Translations under genes and position numbers: made by a program
In this document: positions 1-5,246 of the stretch, piece after piece
Position numbering within the stretch: position 1 is the stretch's first letter
Layout: each line of letters begins with the position of its first letter
Notes under the pieces: generated by a model
Database searches by the model: none
The model's input: the letters and a program-made list of their open reading frames with translations, nothing else
What the model was told of the DNA's origin: nothing
From: an uncultured Curvibacter sp.
GTDB lineage: Bacteria > Pseudomonadota > Gammaproteobacteria > Burkholderiales > Burkholderiaceae
Assembly (NCBI GenBank): GCA_946481355.1
Contig: CAMLNH010000203.1
Span: forward strand, 1 to 5,246
Direction of reading: 5' to 3'
Length of the DNA stretch: 5,246 bases

Positions 1-351
1 CTTGATGAATCCGACGTGCTGCTGGCGCTGGCCGATCCGCAGATCTACAACAGCAACAGCATCCAGAACATCCTGCTGACGTCTTTCCGCGCCCAGGTGC
101 CCATGCTGGCCTTTTCGCCAGCCTATGTGCGCGCCGGTGCCCTGATGGCCGTGCATTCAACCCCGCGTCAGATCGGCCAGCAGGCCGGTGTGCTGGCGCG
201 CGGCGTGTTGCAGGGCCAGCCGCTGGGCCAGCCGCAGTTTCCACTGCAATTTGACATCAGCGTGAACGAGCACGTGGCGCGCTCGCTCGGCCTGCGGCTT
301 GATGCCGTCAACCTGACGGAGCGTCTGCGCCGACTGGAGCGTGGCTCATGA
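1..351 (+). CDS. ABC-type substrate-binding protein, C-terminal part (5' end outside window)
   Basis: The reading frame is open from base 1 to a TGA at 349-351. This gives the last 116 residues of a protein that in this family is usually about 320-330 residues long. The segment reads like the second lobe of the COG2984/ABC_sub_bind family of periplasmic binding proteins. It has a 'PMLAFSPAYVRAGALMAV' stretch (visible residues about 35-52), an 'IGQQAGVLARGVLQGQPLG' helix typical of the family (about 58-76), and a closing 'FDISVNEHVARSLGL' strand-helix (about 83-97). The signal peptide and first lobe lie outside the window. No permease or ATPase gene follows; the next gene is a sensor kinase that overlaps it by four bases. 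I therefore infer that it may act as a periplasmic sensing partner rather than, or besides, a transport component. The family call is from pattern recognition, and the ligand cannot be read from the sequence. Confidence 0.8.
   Translation, partial: LDESDVLLALADPQIYNSNSIQNILLTSFRAQVPMLAFSPAYVRAGALMAVHSTPRQIGQQAGVLARGVLQGQPLGQPQFPLQFDISVNEHVARSLGLRLDAVNLTERLRRLERGS
336..339 (+). promoter_or_regulatory. Ribosome binding site for the hybrid kinase, inside the upstream gene
   Basis: GGAG lies eight bases before the ATG at 348, within the last codons of the binding-protein gene. Together with the ATGA stop/start overlap (348-351) it supports start 348 and translational coupling of the two genes. 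Confidence 0.6.
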
Positions 352-2282
352 GATTCCTCGACATCCGCGCGCGCATGCTGCTGGCTGCGCTGCTGCCTGT
401 GACCCTGGTGGCGGTGCTGCTGTCCTCGGTCTTTCTCGCCGGGCGCTATGCCGATCTGGACGAGGCGCATCAGCAGCGTGCACGCTCGCTGGCGCGCCAG
501 CTGGCGAGTGCCAGCGAGTACGGCCTGTTCTCGGCCAACACCAGCAGCCTGCAGTCGATCGCCGCGGGTGCTCTGCGCGAATCCGACGTGCGCTCCGTGC
601 TGATCCTGGATGCGCAGGGTCAGACCCTGGCGATTGCTGGCTGGACCGGACAGGTCGTCCTGCCGGCCCTGGGCACGCAGGAACAGCATTGGGTTGACGC
701 CAGGACCGGACATGATCTGCTGGTACAGCCCGTGAGCCCCTCCCAGTTGCAGCTCGACGATCTGTTCGAGGGCCGGGCCCGCGCGGGCACGGAGGATGCG
801 CCACCCCTGGGCCATGTGGTGATGGAGGTGTCGCGGGCGGGCGTGGTGTCGCGCAGCCAGGACATGCTGGCGATCGGCCTGGCCGTGACCCTGGGCGGGC
901 TGCTGTTCGGCAGCGTGCTGGCGGTGCGCATCGGCCGTGGCGTGATCCAGCCCATTCTGCGCGTCTCGCGCATGATCGAGCGCATTGGTGGTGGTGAGCT
1001 GAGTGTGCGTGGTGAAGTCCGGCCCGACGATCCCTTGCGTGATCTGCAGCAAGGCCTGAACCAGATGGCCGAGCACCTGCAGCAGGGACGTGACGAACTG
1101 GAGCGTCGGGTGACCCTGGCCACCGCCGAGCTGCGCACCAAGAAAGAGGAGGCCGAGACGGCCACACGCGCCAAGTCGCGCTTTCTCGCTGCGGCCAGCC
1201 ATGACCTGCGCCAGCCCATCCATGCGCTGGGCATGTTTGTCGCCCGTCTGGCCCAGTTGCCGCATGACCGGGAGACGCGACACCTGATCGGCAACCTGGA
1301 GGCTTCGGTGCGCGCCATGCAGGATCTGCTGGACGCGTTGCTGGACATCTCGCGTCTGGATGCGGATGCTGTGCGGGTGCAGCTGCAGCCGGTGCCGCTA
1401 GGACCCTTGTTCGAGCAGCTGCGTGGCGCGCTGATGCCCGTGGCGACTGACAAGGGCTTGCGTCTGCGCGTGCGCGACAGCGTGCTCTGGGTGCAGAGCG
1501 ACCCTACGCTGCTGCATCGCATCCTGCTCAATCTGGTGAGCAATGCCCTGCGCTATACAGGGCACGGTGGCGTGCTCGTGGGCTGCCGGCGCAGCCGTGG
1601 CGGCAGCCATCTGTGGCTGGAGGTCTGGGACACCGGTGTGGGCATACCGGCCGAGCACCAGCAGGACATCTTTCGCGAGTTCTATCAGATCGGCAATCCC
1701 GAGCGCGACCGCAGCAAGGGCCTGGGCCTGGGTCTCAACATCGTCGATCGCACTGCACGCCTGCTCGGGCACGAACTGAAGCTTTGCTCTGTGCCGGGGC
1801 ATGGGACCCGCTTCCGGCTGGAACTGCCGCTGGCGCCTGCGGGCGACCTGCAGGCCTTGATGGCAGCGGCGGAGCAGCCGCAGCAGGTGGACGATGTGCG
1901 CGGCCTGCGCATCCTGGTCATCGAGGACGACCGGCAGTCGGCCCAGGCCCTGCGTGGCCTGCTCGATTCCTGGGGTTGCGTGGTGGCCGTGGTCGAAGGC
2001 CTGCAAGGCGCATTGACGGTGGTGGATGGCGGCTTTGTGCCCGATCTGGTGCTGAGCGATTTCCGCCTGCGCGCAGGTGAAAGCGGCATGCAGACCCTGC
2101 ACAGCCTGCGCACGCAGCTGGAGCGGCCTTTGCCGGCCTGCCTCATGAGTGGCGACACCGACCCGGAGCTGATCCAGTCCTGTCGTGATGCGGGCCTGCC
2201 GCTGTTGCACAAGCCAGTGCGACCGGCCAAGTTGCGTACCCTGATCCGCCGTCTGGCACGGCCGCAGCCGATGCCGGGTTGA
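348..2282 (+). CDS. Membrane-bound hybrid sensor histidine kinase with C-terminal receiver domain
   Basis: The protein has 644 residues. A membrane helix at about 9-31 and another at about 174-193 enclose a periplasmic domain of roughly 140 residues. Its 'ASEYGLFSANTSSLQSIA' and 'VRSVLILDAQGQTLAI' stretches resemble the BarA/GacS-type sensor domain (DUF2222/sCache_4-like; my inference). A HAMP linker (about 194-247) and a charged coiled coil (about 247-275) lead to the HisKA domain with the phospho-accepting His285 in 'ASHDLRQPIHAL'. The ATPase domain has its N box at Asn395/Asn399, G1 'DTGVGIP' from Asp428, G2 'GLGLGL' at 458-463 and 'GHGT' at 484-487. A receiver domain (about 520-636) carries the acidic pair Asp527/Asp528, phospho-acceptor Asp571, Ser601 and Lys622. 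All catalytic residues are present, so it should be active in autophosphorylation and internal His-Asp transfer. There is no HPt domain. The start at 348 overlaps the upstream stop. The signal is unknown. Confidence 0.93.
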   Translation: MRFLDIRARMLLAALLPVTLVAVLLSSVFLAGRYADLDEAHQQRARSLARQLASASEYGLFSANTSSLQSIAAGALRESDVRSVLILDAQGQTLAIAGWTGQVVLPALGTQEQHWVDARTGHDLLVQPVSPSQLQLDDLFEGRARAGTEDAPPLGHVVMEVSRAGVVSRSQDMLAIGLAVTLGGLLFGSVLAVRIGRGVIQPILRVSRMIERIGGGELSVRGEVRPDDPLRDLQQGLNQMAEHLQQGRDELERRVTLATAELRTKKEEAETATRAKSRFLAAASHDLRQPIHALGMFVARLAQLPHDRETRHLIGNLEASVRAMQDLLDALLDISRLDADAVRVQLQPVPLGPLFEQLRGALMPVATDKGLRLRVRDSVLWVQSDPTLLHRILLNLVSNALRYTGHGGVLVGCRRSRGGSHLWLEVWDTGVGIPAEHQQDIFREFYQIGNPERDRSKGLGLGLNIVDRTARLLGHELKLCSVPGHGTRFRLELPLAPAGDLQALMAAAEQPQQVDDVRGLRILVIEDDRQSAQALRGLLDSWGCVVAVVEGLQGALTVVDGGFVPDLVLSDFRLRAGESGMQTLHSLRTQLERPLPACLMSGDTDPELIQSCRDAGLPLLHKPVRPAKLRTLIRRLARPQPMPG

Positions 2283-2288
2283 GTGAAT

Positions 2289-2951
2289 TCAGGCGGCGCC
2301 GAGGTCGCCAGGTGTCAGGGATTGCGCACGTCCCGCGCCGGCATACCCATGTCGGCGGGCGACGAGCACGGCCTGGGTGCGCGTGGTGACACCGAAGCAG
2401 CGCAGGATGCTGCTCACATGGTTTTTCACTGTCTCCTCGGAGAGAAAAAGCATGCGCCCGATCTCCTTGTTGGTATAGCCGTCGAGCAGCAATTGGAGCA
2501 CTTCTTCCTGGCGCGGTGTGAGCAGGGGCGGGGCGTCGGCGGCACCCTCCTCGGAGGCAAGCGGCGCCAGCGCAGGCATGTGCACGCCGCCTGCCAGCAC
2601 CAGCCGCGTCACCGAGAGCAGCTCGTCGCTCATGCCTGATTTGGTGAGAAAGGCCGCGGCCCCCTTGTTCATCACCTGCTGCATGATGCGCGGATTGACC
2701 GAGCCCGAGATCACGATGATGGGCAGGGCCGGGTGCTGGCGCGCGAAGATGTCCAGGGCTTCCAGGCCGCTCATGTCGGGTAGGTGATAGTCCAGCAGGA
2801 CCAGGTCGAGCTCCGGTTCCTGCAAGGCGAGCTCGAAGGCCCGGGCGCAGGAGCCGGCCTCGAACACTTCAACGTCCTCTTCCAGCCCGCGCAGGACCTG
2901 ACGCAGGCCTTCGCGGATCAGGGCGTGGTCATCAACGACGAGTATCTTCAA
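2289..2951 (-). CDS. NarL/FixJ (LuxR-type) two-component response regulator
   Basis: Read from TTG at 2951, the product has 220 residues and opens with 'KILVVDDHALIREGL', the usual beginning of this family. The receiver domain has Asp7/Asp8, phospho-acceptor Asp54 in 'LVLLDYHLPDMSGLEAL', Ser82 and Lys104. A LuxR-type helix-turn-helix follows at about 144-194 ('LTPRQEEVLQLLLDGYTNKEIGRM', then 'LSEETVKNHVSSIL'). It should be a phosphorylation-controlled DNA-binding transcription factor. An in-frame ATG at 2993 would add 14 residues with no family resemblance, and it sits two bases from the T-tract of an upstream terminator without a Shine-Dalgarno sequence. The TTG has GGA seven bases upstream, so I prefer it, although neither start has a strong ribosome site. 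The gene converges on the hybrid kinase with six bases between stops, which makes that kinase its likely, unproven, partner. No convincing promoter was found. Confidence 0.9.
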   Translation of the reverse strand: MKILVVDDHALIREGLRQVLRGLEEDVEVFEAGSCARAFELALQEPELDLVLLDYHLPDMSGLEALDIFARQHPALPIIVISGSVNPRIMQQVMNKGAAAFLTKSGMSDELLSVTRLVLAGGVHMPALAPLASEEGAADAPPLLTPRQEEVLQLLLDGYTNKEIGRMLFLSEETVKNHVSSILRCFGVTTRTQAVLVARRHGYAGAGRAQSLTPGDLGAA

Positions 2952-2995
2952 GCAGGTATCCGTACAGGGCAGGGCTGCTGCATGGTAGCGCATGC

Positions 2996-3019
2996 AAAAA
3001 CGCCCCCGATCGGGGGCGT
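2996..3019 (-). terminator. Intrinsic terminator of the 171-residue gene
   Basis: On the minus strand a stem of 8 bp (A·T closing pair, then CGCCCCC/GGGGGCG) with a GATC tetraloop (core 3001-3018, a perfect palindrome) is followed directly by five T (3000 to 2996). It lies 27 bases after the stop of the 171-residue gene, whose transcript it should end. It also lies immediately before the response regulator's earliest possible ATG. Confidence 0.88.
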
Positions 3020-3045
3020 GTCACCAGGGTGCGGCCAGGGCGGGG

Positions 3046-3561
3046 CTAGCGCAGGGGTGAGGGTACGGTCGGGATGTGATCCTGCTCGTCGCGCACCTGG
3101 TCGTAGGGGGAAGGGGGCAGGTCGAACTTGCCCACGCTGGAGGAGACGCGCCAATAGGCCGGCCCTGGCATGCGCGTGTGAGGAAAGCCGCAGTTGGGCG
3201 CGAACACCCAGGCCATGACGTGGTTGCTGTGGTTGTTGGCCGGATCGAAATGCTGCAGGCCCTGCAGGACCTGCTGCTTGAGCAGGGGTGCATAACGCAA
3301 CAGCCCTTCGTGCCAGGTGTGGACGATGAGGTTGATCTGGAAGGTTTGGACCTGACCGCTGTGGGGTCGCGGGATTACCTCGCAGCCCACCCAGTCGATC
3401 GGAATGCCGTTGAGTCGCAGCGTGTCCCGCAGCACCATGCGCACGAGGTCGCGGTAGTTGATGGGGTTCTGCGACTGGATGGAGGAGCCCGTGGTCGACG
3501 GGGCGTCGGCTTGCGTGTTGCGGCCGGAGGGGCTGCGCGAGGAACGGAACATCTCAAACAT
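3046..3561 (-). CDS. Uncharacterised 171-residue protein
   Basis: I do not recognise this protein. From ATG 3561 it has 171 residues, with no signal peptide and no membrane helix, so it is probably cytoplasmic. Residues about 6-32 are rich in Ser, Thr and Gln and look disordered. A folded part follows, with an amphipathic helix and strand at about 35-64 ('LVRMVLRDTLRLNGIPIDWV'), a strand and long helix at about 72-106 ('FQINLIVHTWHEGLLRY', then 'LLKQQVLQGLQHFDP'), and a Trp/Pro/Cys-containing segment 117-138. The tail from about 148 is polar and Pro-rich. The start is fixed by AGGGAG nine bases upstream and by a promoter whose -10 lies at 3641-3646, downstream of the longer in-frame ATG at 3711. 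Codon use matches its neighbours. It has its own promoter and terminator, so it appears monocistronic. The coding call is firm; the function is unknown. Confidence 0.82.
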   Translation of the reverse strand: MFEMFRSSRSPSGRNTQADAPSTTGSSIQSQNPINYRDLVRMVLRDTLRLNGIPIDWVGCEVIPRPHSGQVQTFQINLIVHTWHEGLLRYAPLLKQQVLQGLQHFDPANNHSNHVMAWVFAPNCGFPHTRMPGPAYWRVSSSVGKFDLPPSPYDQVRDEQDHIPTVPSPLR

Positions 3562-3570
3562 GGACGAGCA

Positions 3571-3576
3571 CTCCCT
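3571..3576 (-). promoter_or_regulatory. Shine-Dalgarno site of the 171-residue gene
   Basis: AGGGAG on the minus strand ends nine bases before ATG 3561. It is the best ribosome site in the frame and decides the start over the upstream in-frame ATGs at 3642 (inside the -10 box) and 3711 (upstream of the promoter). Confidence 0.75.
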
Positions 3577-3640
3577 GAGGGGATAGATCAAGAAATCAAA
3601 GCCCGTTGTAGCCCGGGTTCTCTCCACCAACGACGGATTC

Positions 3641-3670
3641 ATTATAGGGACTGCGCTTACAAATAGACAA
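3641..3670 (-). promoter_or_regulatory. Sigma70-type promoter of the 171-residue gene
   Basis: On the minus strand the -10 is a perfect TATAAT (3646-3641). The -35 is TTGTCT (3670-3665), four of six matches to TTGACA, with an 18-base spacer. Transcription should start near 3634, giving a leader of about 72 bases before ATG 3561. The surrounding AT-rich tract stands out in this GC-rich window, which supports a real promoter. Confidence 0.75.
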
Positions 3671-3694
3671 AAATGTCGCAAAAAGAAATAAATA

Positions 3695-3713
3695 GCACCA
3701 ATGCGGTGCATTG
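3695..3713. repeat. Overlapping inverted repeats upstream of the promoter (possible operator)
   Basis: CAATGC-GGT-GCATTG (3699-3713) is a perfect 6-bp dyad with a three-base centre. It overlaps a second dyad, GCACC-AATGC-GGTGC (3695-3709). The site is centred about 70 bases upstream of the predicted start of the 171-residue transcript and lies between two transcription units. It has no T-tract, so it does not look like a terminator. A regulator binding site is possible but unproven. Confidence 0.3.
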
Positions 3714-3758
3714 AGCGTGGGACTCAGCCATCAGTCGTCCAGCTTGCGCGGCGAGGGC

Positions 3759-3785
3759 AAAAAAAAGCCCGCCGGGTGGCGGGCT
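3759..3785 (-). terminator. Intrinsic terminator of hppA
   Basis: On the minus strand an 8-bp stem AGCCCGCC/GGCGGGCT with a four-base loop (3766-3785) runs into eight T in a row (3766 to 3759, the first belonging to the stem). It begins 19 bases after the hppA stop codon. This is a textbook rho-independent terminator that separates hppA from the next minus-strand gene. Confidence 0.92.
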
Positions 3786-3804
3786 GCTTGAGAGCGCGGC
3801 TCGC

Positions 3805-5246
3805 TCAGCTGTGGAAGCGCACCACCAGCGGCACGATGAGCAGCGCGACGATGTTGATGATCTTGATCAGCGGGTTGATGGCCGGGCCGGCGGTGTCCTT
3901 GTAGGGATCGCCCACGGTGTCGCCCGTGACGGCGGCCTTGTGGGCCTCGCTGCCCTTGCCGCCATGGTGGCCGTCCTCGATGTACTTCTTGGCATTGTCC
4001 CAGGCGCCGCCGCCCGTGCACATGGAGATGGCGACGAAGAGACCCGTGACGATGGTGCCCATGAGCAGGCCGCCCAGCGCCGCCGGGCCGAGCAACAGGC
4101 CCACCAGGACCGGCACCACCACCGGCAGCAGCGAGGGGATCATCATTTCCTTGATGGCCGCCGTGGTCAGCATGTCCACCGCGGTGTCGTACTCGGGCTT
4201 GCCCGTGCCGTCCATGATGCCCTTGATGTCGCGGAACTGGCGGCGCACTTCCACGACCACCGAGCCGGCGGCGCGGCCCACGGCTTCCATGGCCATGGCA
4301 CCGAAGAGATAGGGGATCAGGCCGCCGATGATCAGGCCGATGATGACCATGGGGTCGCTCAGGTCGAAGCGGATCGACTGGCCCAGGGTGTCGAGCTTGT
4401 GCGTGTAGTCGGCGAACAGGACCAGCGAGGCCAGGCCGGCCGAGCCGATGGCGTAGCCTTTGGTCACAGCCTTGGTCGTATTGCCTACGGCGTCCAGCGG
4501 GTCGGTGATGTCGCGCACGCTGGAGGGCAGCTCGGCCATCTCGGCAATGCCGCCGGCGTTGTCGGTGATGGGGCCGTAGGCGTCCAGTGCCACCACGATG
4601 CCGGCCATGCTCAGCATCGAGGTGGCGGCGATGGCCACACCGTACAGGCCGGCCAGCTGGTAGGACACCCAGATCGCGATGCAGACGAAGATCACAGGCC
4701 AGGCGGTGGAGCGCATGGACACACCCAGGCCGGCAATGATGTTGGTGCCGTGGCCGGTGGTCGAGGCCTGGGCGATGTGCTGCACCGGCTTGTACTGCGT
4801 GCCGGTGTAGTACTCGGTGATCCAGACCAGGGCCGCGGTCAGCACCAGGCCCACGGCGCAGGCGCCGAAGAGGCGCATCTGGCTGCCGCTGGCCGTGATG
4901 GCGTTGTCCGGCATCAGCCACATCGTCACGAAGAAGAAGGCGACCAGCGAGAGCACGCCCGAGACAGCCAGGCCCTTGTAGAGCGCGGGCATCACGTTCT
5001 TCATGCCGGGCGTGGCCTTGACGAAGAAGCAACCGATGATGGAGGCGATGATGGACACCGCACCCAGGGCCAGCGGATAGATCACGGCAGCGGTGCCGGC
5101 GCCGGTGACGAGCAGGGCGCCCAGCACCATGGTGGCGATCAGCGTCACGGCGTAGGTCTCGAACAGGTCGGCGGCCATGCCGGCGCAGTCGCCCACGTTG
5201 TCGCCCACGTTGTCGGCGATCACGGCGGGGTTGCGCGGGTCGTCTT
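3805..5246 (-). CDS. hppA: Membrane-bound proton-pumping pyrophosphatase, K+-independent type (5' end outside window)
   Basis: This is an integral membrane enzyme that hydrolyses pyrophosphate and uses the energy to pump ions across the cytoplasmic membrane. The frame is open to the right edge; the 479 visible residues are the C-terminal two thirds of a protein usually near 680-700. Family motifs follow in order: '[19 protein letters not shown]' at visible residues 1-19, '[11 protein letters not shown]' (about 144-154), '[16 protein letters not shown]' (about 221-236), '[17 protein letters not shown]' (about 409-425) and '[19 protein letters not shown]' (about 441-459), separated by hydrophobic helices. 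In '[18 protein letters not shown]' Lys258 and Thr261 occupy the positions that are Ala and Gly in K+-dependent enzymes. This marks the K+-independent, H+-pumping branch, even though automated names often say 'sodium-translocating'. The GTG at 5223 is an internal Val, not a start. The C-terminus is intact and a strong terminator follows. Confidence 0.97.
   Translation of the reverse strand, partial: DDPRNPAVIADNVGDNVGDCAGMAADLFETYAVTLIATMVLGALLVTGAGTAAVIYPLALGAVSIIASIIGCFFVKATPGMKNVMPALYKGLAVSGVLSLVAFFFVTMWLMPDNAITASGSQMRLFGACAVGLVLTAALVWITEYYTGTQYKPVQHIAQASTTGHGTNIIAGLGVSMRSTAWPVIFVCIAIWVSYQLAGLYGVAIAATSMLSMAGIVVALDAYGPITDNAGGIAEMAELPSSVRDITDPLDAVGNTTKAVTKGYAIGSAGLASLVLFADYTHKLDTLGQSIRFDLSDPMVIIGLIIGGLIPYLFGAMAMEAVGRAAGSVVVEVRRQFRDIKGIMDGTGKPEYDTAVDMLTTAAIKEMMIPSLLPVVVPVLVGLLLGPAALGGLLMGTIVTGLFVAISMCTGGGAWDNAKKYIEDGHHGGKGSEAHKAAVTGDTVGDPYKDTAGPAINPLIKIINIVALLIVPLVVRFHS

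Noticed and set aside
168..1543. Long minus-strand open frames opposite the kinase gene
   Set aside because: They are Arg/Ala/His-rich and lack any recognisable domain, as expected for shadows of a high-GC coding strand. The plus-strand kinase accounts for the whole stretch.
3600..3615. Two AGCCCG copies ten bases apart in the leader of the 171-residue gene, and a weak CCCG/CGGG hairpin
   Set aside because: The repeats are short and GC-rich, and the stem is only four pairs without a proper T-tract. There is not enough to call an attenuator or operator.
3076..3666. A 196-codon plus-strand frame opposite the 171-residue gene
   Set aside because: It has no domain resemblance. The opposite strand has a matching promoter, ribosome site and terminator, which this frame lacks.
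3562..3711. A 50-residue N-terminal extension of the 171-residue protein, starting at 3711
   Set aside because: It would start upstream of the predicted promoter and translate through the -10 box. The AGGGAG-preceded ATG at 3561 fits better.
3792..3806. A small GAGCG/CGCTC hairpin overlapping the hppA stop codon
   Set aside because: It is a five-pair stem with no T-tract next to a much stronger terminator, so it is probably chance in GC-rich sequence.
3731..5032. A 433-codon minus-strand frame overlapping hppA in another phase
   Set aside because: Its translation is His/Arg/Gly-rich low complexity and runs through the hppA terminator, while the overlapping frame carries every pyrophosphatase motif.

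Overview
The window is GC-rich, with dense codon-biased genes and short intergenic gaps. It looks like a betaproteobacterial chromosome, most likely Burkholderiales/Comamonadaceae. I infer this from composition, protein flavour (an 'SHDLRQP' hybrid kinase, a COG2984-type binding protein, a K+-independent H+-pyrophosphatase) and rho-independent terminators with clean T-tracts. No species can be named from sequence alone. No mobile element, tRNA, rRNA or CRISPR array was seen.

Layout. Positions 1-351 (+) hold the C-terminal third of a periplasmic ABC-type substrate-binding protein. It overlaps by 4 bases (ATGA) the start of a 644-residue membrane-bound hybrid sensor histidine kinase (348-2282, +). 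Six bases further on, converging from the minus strand, ends a NarL/FixJ-type response regulator (2289 to about 2951, -). Upstream of it on the minus strand is a strong intrinsic terminator (2996-3019), which closes an unrecognised 171-residue gene (3046-3561, -). That gene has its own well-formed sigma70-type promoter in an AT-rich intergenic stretch (3562-3758). A second terminator (3759-3785) ends hppA (3805 to beyond 5246, -), a membrane-bound proton-pumping pyrophosphatase that runs off the right edge.

How the genes may work together. The binding protein, hybrid kinase and LuxR-type regulator make a plausible signalling cassette. In this reading a periplasmic ligand-binding protein informs the kinase, which has HAMP, HisKA, HATPase and its own receiver domain but no HPt, and the convergent regulator is the candidate DNA-binding output. 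This pairing is inferred from adjacency only. The 171-residue gene and hppA appear to be separate transcription units, because each is followed by its own terminator.

The two points most worth a second look are the binding protein/kinase coupling and the uncharacterised 171-residue gene with its strong promoter and nearby dyads. A smaller one is the start of the response regulator, where the upstream gene's terminator abuts the first possible ATG, so a TTG start is likelier.
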